A DNA stretch of 64,000 nucleotides, from contig NC_039517.1 in the NCBI RefSeq assembly GCF_003672135.1, positions 5,022,001 through 5,086,000 on the forward strand, in the 5' to 3' direction. The DNA comes from Ooceraea biroi (lineage: Eukaryota; Arthropoda; Insecta; Hymenoptera; Formicidae). This document shows, piece by piece, positions 1 to 12,233 of this stretch. The stretch's first letter is position 1; each line of letters begins with the position of its first letter. The notes beneath the pieces were generated by a model. That model made no database searches. It saw only the letters and a list, made by a program, of their open reading frames with translations, and was not told the DNA's origin. The translations under genes and the position numbers were made by a program.

Positions 1-2927
1 ACAGCGTTACGAGACATCACTCGGGAGGAATTCCTACCGCGTTAACGTACATGGGCGACATTCGCGAGATTTCCGAGATATTCGTTAATCTGATTTTCTT
101 CGCGGTGCATCAGGATAACTCGTTCATCTCTGTCATAAACGGACCGCGTTAAATTTCAGCCGTGCAGTTGTGACGCAAGGACCAATTCGCATTTCGCTGA
201 GACCGCGAAAATCTCGCGAGAGAACCATACTTAAAAAATTATGATGGAAAAAGGGGTTCCCGTTTGTGCACACGATAAGCATGCGGGCTGCATGTTTTAT
301 GAAACGAGATGCAAACGCGGGCAACAGCGTCCGCATCTCATTTACTACGTTCTAGCACTCGAGATTACGAGAAGGAGACGCAGCGCGAAAAAGAGAAGAA
401 AATCTATTAACTTCCGAGGACGTTTCCCCAAAACATTCTCCGGCAAGCAACGGTAACGATAAGAAGGACAGCGTGCACGTCCGCGGATTATACGTGTTGT
501 TTAGCAGCAAATTGCTCCCAAGTATCTTTAAATTTACTAAATACGTTATCTCCCGCTCCGGCTCCTTTCAAGGAGTAACAACAGCAGCAGTAAAAGTCCA
601 CGGAAACGTACTTCCGGAAAAGCCTCGACTCCGAGACATAACTCCTTCTGCACTCGCGCAAGTTTCGGCGGATAAAGTCGAGATGCAGGACCAACATTAC
701 AGATGACTTGCTTCGCCGGGTTTGCACGCGGAAGTGTAAAAGAGCTCGTAACTTGGAAAGGAGGTTCTTCCGGGCGCGTGGATCTCCCCGAACTTTTGTC
801 ATTACATTAATGAGCGCGGTATGCCCCGGGGGTATTTAGCTCCGAATCCCCAAACAGCTTTACGAGCGCGGCAAAATCGATCATTCGGGACGGGGAGGAG
901 GGACGGGTGAACCGTGAATTAATGTACGAGAGCTTGCTGAGTTGGGAAAGAAAGCCCGAGACGGCTTTTCAAATGAAAGGAAGCTGTTCTCTTCGTCTGG
1001 GGATATTAAATGTAACGGTCCCAAGGTCGTGGCGGAGTTCCGATCGGAGTCTTTATTAGGATATGTCCGGAAGCCACGTTGATCCGGCATTATCGCCCCT
1101 GCGCAGAATACGGAATGAAGTGCCTCGGCGATGCGCCTTCGTCGCGCTTATTTGTAATGAAGCGACGATCGGGATTTCCAGAATGGGATTCGACGGCGAT
1201 ATCGCAAATCGCGACTCCCGCCAGCGCAGTTTGGGATGATTAAAACGGTAACTTTGTCCACCCTCCTTCTCGACCCTCGTTCCTGCAGCTTTTGTTTGAG
1301 TATCGATATTAAAGTCCGTCGATTGTGTTGACTTTCTCGCGACAGTAAGATGACTCGGTCGTCGGTTTCAATCGCTCGCAGTCACCGATCGCTACTATTA
1401 ACGTTCGCGAGAGCGCAAGATTTAGTAAAATTCCCCGTTTTAAATCTCGCGTTCGCGCAAAAAATGCACGGACGTGATTTCAAGTGCGGGAAATATTCCG
1501 GAACGTAGAAGAGGTCACATGTGCGAGGAATTTCGCAGCGCTCAACGTAGATTTATACGGCTTTGACGGAACTCTGGCGGAATACTCGACCTTCACGTTG
1601 CAAGTTCCGCAATCGCGTTAAAACTATATGGAGATTAGAACGAAGAATCGTCGGTGGATCGTTCCGACGTTCGACGAGTAAATGGATTATATCAAGCGAA
1701 ATACGCGATTTGACGAAACTGCATTGTTCCAGTTGCGGAACGTAGTTAGTAGTGGAAACGAGCAAACACGTGCTACACGAAATGTCGGGGACATTCCGCA
1801 CGCGAGACACGCACGTTTTGTTTAGTCCGTTAATTGAAAAATAACAATTTCCTACTACAATTCTGTCGCTATCTCGGTAGCGGAACAGCACTCGCATGCT
1901 TCCATTATGTACGCGATTTGTTCAAAATTGTTTAATGGGATCCGAATGACGTGGACTCGACGAAGAGAATTGCTGATTCCTGAAATTTAGTTTAGGGCAT
2001 TTCGCGTCAATGAAAACTCGGGAATAAAATAAAAGCTTCATGAAAACCTCACAAAACCGAAATAAAATCAGCGTTTCATGTCGCGTAACGATGCGATGGA
2101 CGACGATGAAGCGCGCGCTAGTGGACGGTCGCGGTAACGCGCCATTTTCGTCACATATCGGAAAATACTGCGCGGCGTTTTGTATAATGAGCCGGTAATT
2201 ATCCAGCGACGGGGATATATTGGACGCCGCCCGGTTAGGGGTATTTTTAGTGTCGGCGCATCTCTTCCCCGAGGCCGGCCTACTGGAAAATGTTTCACGG
2301 CGCTATGACCAACAGGGAGAAAAGGCACGTTTCCCCTCCTTCTTCCCCCCCTTCGCCCTGTTCTTCAGGCGAGACCTCAGACGTGTCGCGGAGTAGCTCG
2401 AAGCGAGGGACACGATAAATTCTTTATACGTGTACTCCGTGTCCTCCATGGATTTAGGGGTTGGTTTTGTGCAACCCCTCGAAGCTAGCCGGGGAAAAAA
2501 ATGTGTCAACAGAATGAAAGAGGAGTGGACTCTTACTGTGGAGCAAAGGAACTTGTCGTTTCTCGTTTTTTCTCTTTCTCGTTTAGCGAACGTAAAAATG
2601 CGTGCATGCAGTTTCATTTTTGCCGATATTGAAATTCTCGTCAGGCGTCGCGGCTGTTATTGATATTAAAATTTTATAAGCTCGCAACCGTGTTGTTTCC
2701 TATCGATATGAAAATTCCATCAATTTGGGACGCTCGACGGGGCTGCGGAACGTTATAAAAACCGCTGAGCGCGATATTGGCAATGGACACATTGCCGATA
2801 TTACGGTAATGGCACGAAATGTGCATTTCGCGAAAACGTCATGTACACCCATTTCTCCGCGTCTCTTTCTTTACAATCGCGATATGTAGATTTTGCGATA
2901 TATTGTAAAAAATCATCGCTTATATCT
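1..2927. other. Non-coding stretch, nothing identified
   Basis: I see no exon with coding-like codon use and flanking splice signals on either strand. The open frames here are short and overlap on both strands, as expected by chance. A distal promoter or intron of an unseen gene cannot be excluded. Confidence 0.5.
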
Positions 2928-3110
2928 CACAATTTCACGTGCACCACATGACAGAGAGCGCGCCTGACAATTATTGGTTGCTCCGTTACGTTTGTTAGAT
3001 GGTACAAAATTCAATTTTTTCTCGCTGAAAAATAGTAAAAATAGTGAAAAGAAGATTGCAAACATTGATGAGAATTGACACTGAAGCACGAGTTTAATGA
3101 GTATTTTTCC
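2928..3110. repeat. Dispersed repeat, copy 1
   Basis: About 180 bp that recurs at 6311-6497 in the same orientation. Shared blocks include CACAATTTCACGTGCA, CACATGACAGA, GCCTGACAATTATTG, GCTCCGTTACGTTTGTTAGAT, GCTGAAAAATAGTAAAA and AAGCACGAGTTTAA, with small indels between them. No terminal inverted repeat or target duplication is visible. It is probably an old interspersed element of unknown class. Confidence 0.7.
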
Positions 3111-5590
3111 AATTTATGTTGGATCCTTGATAGATCTAGACTGGCTCGTTTGATGCTCGTTTAGATCTACATCTAAACCCTCGGCTACCCTCGGATCCGC
3201 ATTATTGATGTCGACTCACACCAGACTAGTTTGTTGTCTCGATGTTGTGAGGCATTCATGTTTACAAACGTTACGTGCAACGTCACATGCAATCGCTCGA
3301 TGGAAAACTAATCGTTCTCGAAACGCAGCGCAGCTGCGCCATAGTCGATTTCATAAATGTGGATATAGTCGCGCGCGTTGCGAACGGGAAACGATGGCAG
3401 GCGGAAATAAACGCGCGACATAGACATTGCGCTGCCGATAGACATCGTGATCTTTATCGCTTTTTATTTGGGCAACTGGGCCACCCCGTTGAGCTGGATG
3501 CGACCGTTACGGTCAACTTCAGTCGCTCCGCCTTAACTTAAGCGGTTCGCTTCGCCTGCAAATATTTGGGGAACCCGGCGAGATCGTCCCTCTGCATTCT
3601 CGCGAGCCAGATGTGAGAGAAATACCGATGATGGCGATGAGGTCATTGGGTATACGTATAGATATACGTGCACGACTGGCAATGTAGCCGCGGGTCGGTG
3701 CAATACGTGATCGGAAGCTACTGAATACGTTTCCTCAACCGCAGATGACGAGGAGCGGGGAACCGGCGATTGCTTCGATATTTAATAATAAAAATTCACG
3801 ATCGCTGACCGCATTTCCGGGTTTCCACTTGTCGAGATTGGTATTAGTAAAAATTGTAGCGGAAAAGTGTTGGCAAGTTGATAAATCACAAAATGTTGTT
3901 TTCATATCATTTTTAACTGATTTGATAGAGACTTTAAGATAATGTTTCAAAGCTTAGCGCAAATTAAAACTTTTGTCACTCGATGCGCCTCCTCCTCCTC
4001 ACATCGAAATGTTATATCCGAATTTGTTCAGTTTGTTTCCAATCGAGAAACATTCCATTAATTAATTCCGCGGATGTAATCGCATTTCAGCGGTTTCGAT
4101 TTTGCTGAGATTTTAAATTTAAAATAAACTCGCCCGCAGAGCTAACGGAACAAATCACTCGTGATTATGTTTAATACACAACGCTAATTGGAATTCTAAT
4201 TTAACCTAATTACGGACAATTTACGCTAAAGTAAACGAAATTTCGATGTGTTTGGAAATAATGCGATCGTTGTCTTTAATCTTTGTTATCATCAAAGGGA
4301 TTCGATCGTAACGCCGGGTTACGGATTTTATAATTTAATCTCTCAGCTAATTGCTTTTCCCGCACGTACAATGTAATGAATATCACGTTCCATCGGCAGG
4401 AGGAGTTGCTTAACAAATTCGCTAACACAGTGGCCCGCAAATCGTTAAAAGTTGATGCTTTTAATTAAAAACAAATGCCAGTAGCTTCATGATTTCCATT
4501 GGAGCGGGATTACATGCGGCCGTTACGGGACGGGGGATCTTGTGTCGGAATCTGTGTCTGGGTCAATAAAAAATCCATTTCGCACGGCGAAAATGGAAAA
4601 TGTCCCGCTCCCACGTTCAATTCCGAATCTGAAATACCAGATTCCATATCGCGTCGAGTCAACAAACATGTGCACTCTCGCACACAACGTGTCTGCCCTC
4701 ACAAACATCGTACTTCGCGATTTCAGCAAACGGAATTGACGCAAATGCGACGTATCGGGCCACGCGAGCTCTCACTGGCGCGAGGCACTTTCGCCATTAT
4801 CAGAGAGGTCTCGTTTACGGTCTTGGACTTGTGAGGCCACGCTGAGGCCAATCTGCACCGTGCATAAAGCAGGAGACGACGACAATAAAAGCGACCCTCT
4901 CGAATGAACGATCTTTTCAGACTTGCACGTCCCGGTGCGGTGCGGGACTGCGTCCGCTTAATAAATGATTTGCACGAGTACCGAGGGATGTGGGCGGGAG
5001 GGAGGAGAGGGGTGAAGAAATGCGAGGCAGTGGTTTCACCGGCAGCGCATTCTTCTCCCCCCGGTTGCTCATCCCCGTCGTGTCCATCCTCGGTATGCGC
5101 GTCCTGCCTTGTGAGGAACATAACATCCGTCCTGTTGCGTCGTTGCGGGTCCTCCAGGGAACTAATATTTCCCGTGCACTGCGACAACCGCGCGGATTCT
5201 CTCCGCGGCTTTGACACGTGTCTGCCCGGATCGCGAGCGACCTTGCGACACCACTAACAGGTTGTTAGACGTCGCATATTTTCCATAAATTGAAAGAAAT
5301 GACATTTTTCTTTTCTTTCCTTCTTGTCCCGTTGCCGGCGCATGATTCCTGACAGTTCTATGTTAGAGCGAATATTGCTTTACTAAATTAGACGAAGAAC
5401 AGTTTTGCCACGAGATTTTGCCAGGAAATGGTAAACTTTTATTTCGATTTATTTATATATTTATTTCCATTTAATTTTTATATTACTTTTTATTAATTTT
5501 TATAACGTATATATGATATGTTGTTAATTTATATGTAATTTTTTCGAATTTTTATATTACGACGTGTCCATTTTTAATAACTTCTTTTAA
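3111..5590. other. Non-coding stretch, no supported gene
   Basis: The open frames at 3275-3541 and 4904-5257 have no recognisable domains, and good splice sites do not frame them. The segment is mixed in composition and becomes very AT-rich after 5440. Confidence 0.45.
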
Positions 5591-5672
5591 TAACATTTTT
5601 AATAACTTCTCATTTCGCAATGCTTAATACCACTATTAAGCATTGCGAAATGAGAAGTTATTAAAAATGTTA
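5591..5672. repeat. Perfect 39-bp inverted repeat with 4-nt loop
   Basis: Arms 5591-5629 and 5634-5672 are exact reverse complements over 39 bp, separated by CCAC. The arm begins TAACATTTTT and ends GCTTAATA. It lies in AT-rich DNA away from any gene. It could be a very young foldback element, a hairpin RNA source or a replication/repair-generated palindrome. The sequence alone does not decide. Confidence 0.9.
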
Positions 5673-6310
5673 CGAGATAAAGAAGATAAGAGATAATTAA
5701 AAAATCGATTATAATCGATAGTGGCGGATCGCTCTCATCATTTAGGATTATTGCAAGGATAATTTACTTGCGCGAATGTCCTGACAACCGCGTCACAATG
5801 CAGACGTTGCAAATTTGCAGGGAAAGTGCATTATAATTAGTATTCAATGGCTTATTTAATAATTCGACAATCGCGATCGCGGCGGAGAGCATAACATCCG
5901 TCGCGGCTGCTTACGCTTCGTGTAACATTCCGATTTGTTATCGCATGCGATAACAAGTCCTCCGCGATCGCTGCGCGGAATAATGGACATTTTTATTCAG
6001 CCTCGCTTCTCGATATCTCGATTTTGCGCCGTTTATTCATCGTACAGTTGCTTTGTATACCTGGAACGCTTCACCAGCCGGTTACGTTATATAAAATGAT
6101 TGACTCGCACTACTGGTTGAATAACTGGTCACAATAATGCGACGAAATCAATAATCATCCCAACACCGCGCTCCGTTGTTGGTAATTTTAGAGTGCTATC
6201 CTCTTTTGTGCGCGAACCGCGCCGTGTATTGCATTTTGGAAATTTAATATCTGGGAAACAACGGGCATTGTGTGCAGTTACGGGTCTTTGATATCATTGT
6301 TTACACTTTT

Positions 6311-6497
6311 ACACAATTTCACGTGCACGGTGCACCACATGACAGAAACGCGCGCGCCTGACAATTATTGTTTGCTCCGTTACGTTTGTTAGATAGTTAA
6401 TCCTCCGAATGAATCATAATTTTTTTCGCTGAAAAATAGTAAAAGAAGATTCCAAATATTGACACTTATGAAGCACGAGTTTAACGAGATTTTTTCT
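6311..6497. repeat. Dispersed repeat, copy 2
   Basis: Second copy of the repeat at 2928-3110. It differs by several short insertions (for example CGGTGCA inside the first block and GCGC in the second), so the two copies are old. No coding capacity is recognised. Confidence 0.7.
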
Positions 6498-9400
6498 TGC
6501 CTCGAAATATGAATAAAAATAATCTGGAGAGAACACAATACGATGAAATAATAAATAATATCGAACGAATTAATAAATAATATCGAACGTGCAATATGAT
6601 GAAGTAAAAAACAATTGAGCAGAGAACGCGTAACGTAACACACAGAAAGGCCAACTTCTTCCACAGGAGTGTTCGTATTTGCTCACCCCTGTGGGCTTCA
6701 GATCGAGGTTCAATCATGTCGCAAAGTTGCTAGCTAAGAAAGTCAATAAGCTTCGCGACATTGGATATCAATCATCAGGCCGAGGCGGTTTCGTGACAAC
6801 GTCTCCCGCGAGCTTGCGCTTGTGAATTACCCACGCGGAAAACCACCCCACCTGTGTCATCTGACATTTCTGCGTCGCTGAGACGCAGGGGTTGCGACAT
6901 TAAGCGTCGTCGTACGACGCGCAAATCGCTGTTGATCTCGAAAGGACACAAACTCTGATTCGCGATAGCTCTGCACACACAGTCGGTGAGCCAGAACCAA
7001 CCCCGGAGTACGGGGCAATTAAAGGAGGATTATGTCGGAAACCACATCCTTCGCGGAATCCCCTTCCAGGGCATTGGCTCCCGTTTTCTTAACGAAGTCC
7101 CGCTAAATTCGCGGGATCGATATCCTTCCCTCGGTAATGCACAAAGTTTCCCGTCGACAACGGCGACGCGGGGGAACATTAAGGGAAAACGAATGACATT
7201 GCTCGGACATGTAGGACACGAAAGGACGGTGTAGCCACGGCGCTTGTCGGTGTCGCAGTGTTCCTTAAATGTCGATTCTCCTTTTAAATTTTTTGAGCGG
7301 GTGCACAATTCTTTATGTGGGGGTGAACTTTATATTTCCACGAGTCGTGAAATTGTTACGCCATATTTACTGTCACAATGCAAATTTTATCATCGATTTC
7401 CAATTCTGATATAAAAGCAAATAATGGTTCGACTATTTTATTAATTTTTATTTAATTTTAATTGATGAGAATTGTAATATACGCATCATTAAGCACGTTT
7501 TTAATTTCTTATATGTTTGGAGTAACATTATTATACATTGCAATTATCCGATAACAAACTTTTGTCAGTATAGTAATGCAATTTTCGTCATCATCTTCTA
7601 ATAATAATAATGACAAATGTAAAATCAATTTTTATTTAATGTTGATTCATAAGAAATTGTAATACATGCACCATTAATCGCGAGTTTGACTCCTTCTACG
7701 TGCTCAAATTGATATTACATTGTAATCACATTCACTAGCAAGCAGCACATTTGTCCGTGTAACTTTTATTGCAATTGCAATTTGCAATTTTTATTCCCAT
7801 CTTCTGATTATGATAAAAACAAATAAAACACCACCGCTCGAAGGCACCCTATGTGCGCGAGTTGTGCTCGCAATGGTCATGTCGGGTACACAAAGTACAG
7901 CTCCTCGATAAACAAAGTGAATTTCCCCAACGCATTCATTAAACACGTTGTACATCATCCGGGACGGCGTCGCGACGCCCGCTCGCGGAATACGACGGGG
8001 AGTCCCGCGAACGATATTTTTACGTCGACGCGGACAGGTACGGATGGCGACACGCGCAAAAAGAGATAAACGGGTATCCGTTATTTCCGCCGGTCGGTTT
8101 TGCGCGACGAATAATCCTCCCGCGCGGAAAACACGCGCGTTTAACATCATCGCCGCCGATGAGCGAGAGGCGACCAGCGACAACGGAAGGAAATTGGGTG
8201 GGAAATCTCGGTGAGGTGAAGCTTCACAGCACTTCCCATACTTCCTGATGTACTGCACGATTGGAGGATTATTCTCGCAAATGTCCGTGATTGAGTAATT
8301 TTCATTATCTCAATCGATTGTGCACGTGTACGCGCGCGCTCGTCATAATTTCGACGATCATCCGAGTTTTCCCGTACCAGAAGCGAGAGAAGTATCTCGA
8401 TTGCTACGCCGGATAAGCGTGTCACACACGTATTACACCGTGATCTATTATAAAACTTCGTTCATTACGCTTCATTCAGTGGCACAAGATGATACGATCG
8501 CGGCGAATAAACGTGGTTGGCGCGTGATCCTCGCAATCTGATGCAGTCTTGATACCGCGACGCAGATACGTGACGTCACAAGTCGTTCGTGGGTGGGAGA
8601 AATAATTCAGATCCCGTGGTAGTCTAGCGTTACATAATATACAAACGTGTAGGATCCTTAACTGGAACGGCGCGATCTAATCCCCTGGTAAGAAAGCTTG
8701 TTCTACATGAAATATAGTGTGTAATATTATTCCAGCGGATGACTAGATCCCTAACTCTAATGGAATAGTATTACGTCGGATCCTTATCAAATGGGGCCCG
8801 ACTAGAAGATTAAGTAATCTACTTAAACCCCAGGAGAGTTAACTGACGACTAGAGGGTAAATGATGGATTAAGTGGACTGCTCACAGTCCCACCTTAATG
8901 TAATTTATGTTAAGTTAAGTGACGGATTAAATGGAATATCCCCGTAGCGTGGCTTCTTGGTATCGTCTACACTTGCTTTATGAACTAATTGATCGAATTT
9001 GATGAAATTGAAAAACGCTCACGTGACTGACGAGGTTACGATGCCGCCTTTCTAAAGGGTCTCCCTCGTGGCTCGGTGTAAAAGCGTGAGGAAATATGGA
9101 CATGTTCCTTCGTTCCGTGGCACGTCCTCAGAAATGGAAACCGCGACACATTTCTCTCTCGGTCCATTTCTGAAATTTAATAACTTTACGTTACTCGGGT
9201 TGTACGGTAACGTCGAGGGTAAGTTTATATAATACCCGCTCGGGGGGGGGGGGGGGGGGTGGAAGACGAGCCTGTCGCGAGACATACGAGCTCGCGAGAT
9301 CGACTCAATTCTGTGGTTTCGAATAAATCTATGGTAAAAAAAGAAAGAAAAAGGAGTAGTACGCTATGTAGGTGCATTATGTACATACATTTGTTAACGA

Positions 9401-10502
9401 TACGGGCTGCCGCACCGCGCGATACGTTTGCACTGTACTATACATATTTCATGGGAAAGAAATCTTCTCTCTCTCCTTCTCTCTCTCTCGCACGTGCGCA
9501 GCCACTGAATTCCAGCAGGTGCACATTTATAATCGAAAAACTTTACTCGTTACCGGCGCGCCGCGATATTCGCGCGTAATCGCTTTTATTCGCAAATTTG
9601 CGAGCCCGTTTGTTTTTCTTTTGCCTTTTGGCAGCGGCGGCGCCAGCTTTCCATTCGTCTCTCATTAAATATGATATAAATGCCTTGTGCATACGAGCCC
9701 GTCGCGTAAAAACAAACGCGCTCGAACGCGCCACTCGCGAAATCTCTCTAACGAGTTTACACGCTTGCTGCGCGACGTCATGATCGCTCATGGGTTTTTT
9801 TTCCAATTTTTCGCGCGCGTAAAAACGCTTCTTGGTGGGAAATAAATGATTATTTCGCGCGGCGATATGCGAGCGGCGGGGCTTTTTTGTCACTAGCAGA
9901 TGTTAACGATGTGATTTGGGATCTGCATTAATCGTTATTACTCCGATGAGACTACTCATGTACCGTATACGAGAAATTGGAAACTGCTCTTTTAATTAAT
10001 TCGAATAATTAGCGCGCGCTCTTATGCAACGCGAGACTCGCTCTTGAGAGCCACATTGAAATTGATTGCGCTTCGAAAACCTGACCGTGCATTATTAAGC
10101 GCTGATGCTATTAGTGTTGCGGATCATGACGTTCCGGATGACGCAAGTCGATTCTTTATAATTGTCCCAAGAATTTTACTCTTTCGCTACGTCAGCATCG
10201 ATTAGAAGAGATTATAAACAATATAAACTATTATTAGCGTTACGCAATTTAACAATTAATAAGAATCACGTTCCTTACTCCATTGTTTCAACTGATATTA
10301 TTAAAGATATAACTTTTCAAGCGTAAAAACAAAATGGATTTATAAGAAAAGAATACTTTCTTAAACTCGTATTTAGTCTACTGGTTATTCATGAATGACG
10401 ACCATAGTCGACGTGAGAAGGAAGGCTTAAGGGCGTGTTTGAACGCCCTTCGTTCAAATACTTGATCCGCCTCTTTAATATATTCAATGAGACAGTGTGT
10501 CC
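6498..10502. other. Non-coding stretch with simple repeats
   Basis: No supported gene. It contains a GC-richer block at about 6770-7250, a palindromic CRE-type octamer at 8571-8578, a block of odd composition at about 8600-8960 (GATCCNTAAC-like motifs), a run of 18 G at 9242-9259 and a CT-rich tract near 9465-9490. None is attached to a recognisable transcript. Confidence 0.4.
9242..9259 (+). repeat. Homopolymer run of 18 G
   Basis: Eighteen consecutive G follow a single C, next to TGGAAGACG. Such a run can form an intermolecular G-quadruplex and is prone to length error in sequencing, so the exact count is uncertain. Confidence 0.9.
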
Positions 10503-11230
10503 TTAAGGGGGGAGCCTGCTTTAGAACGCTGAAAATAAGGTATATTTTACGAATTGTTTTTGGAGAAACTATACAGCGGATCATTATAAAACTTTTATGC
10601 ATTTATTAGTACATGTTTAAAGATAAAAAAATTATTTTTTGATTTGAATATATCGTCTGTAGAGGTCGTCCTGGAGAAATCTTAGTGCAGCCGCGTCGCC
10701 GGCATTGCAAATTGGTGAGCATTCTCCTGCCTCCAAATTTCGTCTAAACTGAAAAATTTAAATATGTTCTCGTTATTTATGAATTCCCATCGTCGATGAA
10801 CCAAAGAGAGAAGAAAAAAGTTGAAAAGTGCCAAAATGGTGGAGCTTAGAACACAAAAGTACGATTTTTAGGTAAAGTTTTTGAACTTTTTCATGCAAAA
10901 ATAATTGTTTAACTTAATGTTTTTATGAATATTAAAGGTTCATCGACGATGGGAATTCATAAATAACGAGAAAATATTTCAATTTTTCAATTTGGATGAA
11001 ATTTGGAAGCAGGAGAATGCTCACCAATTTACAATGCCGGCTGCACTAAGATGCCTCCAGGACGACCTCTACAGACGATATATTCAAATCAAAAAATAAT
11101 TTTTTTATCTTTAAACATGTACTAATAAATGCATAAAAGTTTTATAATGATCCGCTGTATAGTTTCTCCAAAAAAAATTCGTAAAATTATACCTTATTTT
11201 CAACGTTCTAAAGCAGTGCTCCCCCCTTAA
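10503..11230. mobile_element. Palindromic piggyBac-like MITE
   Basis: The element is bounded on both sides by TTAA, the target site duplicated by piggyBac-superfamily elements. It starts TTAAGGGGGGAGC and ends GCTCCCCCCTTAA. The two arms, about 10503-10802 and 10939-11230, are near-perfect reverse complements over roughly 290-300 bp and flank a spacer of about 135 bp. The outer arm contains ACTATACAGCGGATCATTATAAAAC on the left and its complement on the right. There is no transposase frame, so it is non-autonomous. A few mismatches and small indels between arms, for example near the inner GTGCAGCCG motif, show modest age. Assignment to piggyBac rests on TTAA and the G/C-run ends only. Confidence 0.8.
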
Positions 11231-11835
11231 ACTGGCACTATAATTAATTTATTTTTCAGTTTATCACGTAACGAGCACGAGGACTCGGTGGAATTAAGCC
11301 GGGATTAATCGCGCCTTGCAATCCCGGGCTTTCATTAGCCGTCGCAGTTGCACGCGTGCACGAAGCTCATCAAGTCTCACTTATAGGTGCCATAAATGCG
11401 TTTACAACCGTCCTAACAAATTCAACGAGCGCATTTGCAATGTCGCGTTTATCCGAATCAATTAGCAGAGCGGGAATCGCGTTTACGATGGACTCGACGG
11501 ATTTATTATTATATAGTCGCAGCGGACGATATCTCGATTTAAACTCGGCTGTGATTAAAATCCGTTATTATTCGCAGATCGCGATAAAACACTGGTCTCC
11601 ATCAGCTTGTCGTAGATCGCGTCGATTCCTACTCATAACTTTCATAAATTCGTCCGCAGTCAATTTAATGAGTGCTCTCTTAGCGGACAATATCTGTCGG
11701 AGCATCAGTTCGAGTTTGATGGATTTGAATTTATTGTTACGCGCTGCATAGTATCCCGCGACCGGATTGGTGCGCCGGAATCGTCGGCAGCTCATAATTA
11801 GCTAATAATTAATTTGGCTTTCATTGTCTGTTGCA
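11231..11835. other. Non-coding stretch upstream of the small gene
   Basis: An open frame at 11356-11751 has no recognisable domain and no splice context, and I do not call it. The segment ends in a good splice acceptor. Confidence 0.4.
11813..11835 (+). promoter_or_regulatory. Candidate splice acceptor before the small gene
   Basis: A pyrimidine-rich stretch ending CTGTTGCAG precedes the leader of the 101-residue ORF. If it is used, the gene has at least one non-coding 5' exon further upstream, which I could not locate. Confidence 0.45.
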
Positions 11836-11913
11836 GATCATCATGTTGCGAGGGCACGCGTGATCTTTCTGCCCACCATGCACAATGATGCGTCATAATC
11901 GATGATACGGCTG

Positions 11914-11921
11914 TGACGTCA
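11914..11921. promoter_or_regulatory. CRE-type palindrome TGACGTCA
   Basis: An exact CREB/ATF-type octamer in the leader or proximal promoter region of the small gene, with an ATGCGTCAT AP-1/CRE-like motif about 25 bp before it. One exact octamer can occur by chance in 64 kb, so a regulatory role is inference. Confidence 0.35.
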
Positions 11922-12042
11922 TCCCGTCAGCGATCTCGGCACAGGCCTGTGGTCAGCCTAATCTGCCTGGTGTCCCGAGAGTACGTTTCCGGAATTTCTC
12001 TCTCTCTTTCTCTCCTCTCTCAACCCCCCTCGAGGTTCCACG

Positions 12043-12048
12043 ATGTGA
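12043..12048 (+). promoter_or_regulatory. Start-stop upstream ORF (ATGTGA)
   Basis: An ATG followed directly by TGA lies 190 nt before the main start. Two other short upstream ORFs precede it, one of six codons starting at 11844 and another of six codons starting at 11879. Start-stop elements stall ribosomes in known eukaryotic leaders, so the main ORF may be translationally repressed. This holds only if the region is transcribed as its 5' leader. Confidence 0.35.
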
Positions 12049-12233
12049 CGCGAGTGCTCGGCGAACTCGAACCGGATGTTGCACCGCACGATCAGTGGCA
12101 CTCGAGGTCGCCGGGACGAGGCGGCGGCCGGACGCCCGGCACCGGACGAACTTCCGAATTAGGGCGAATAAGCCTTCGGCGATCGAACCCGGACTCTTCC
12201 CGCAGGCCAGAAAGAAACGAGATTGACTCCAAG

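Noticed and set aside
3275..3541. Open frame of 88 codons on the plus strand
   Set aside because: No recognisable domain, no splice context, and an overlapping open frame of similar length in another phase.
4723..5257. Long open frames on both strands (up to 164 codons)
   Set aside because: They overlap each other on opposite strands in GC-rich DNA, are Arg/Ser/Pro-rich low-complexity, and have no domain or splice support.
6690..6720. tRNA-like B-box (GGTTCAATC)
   Set aside because: No matching A-box or cloverleaf could be drawn around it.
7030..7308. GC-rich block with a minus-strand open frame
   Set aside because: It looked like a possible pseudogene or rRNA-related fragment, but no known protein or rRNA core sequence could be recognised.
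11356..11751. 131-codon plus-strand open frame before the small gene
   Set aside because: Composition is like translated non-coding DNA. There is no start context, and a minus-strand frame overlaps it.
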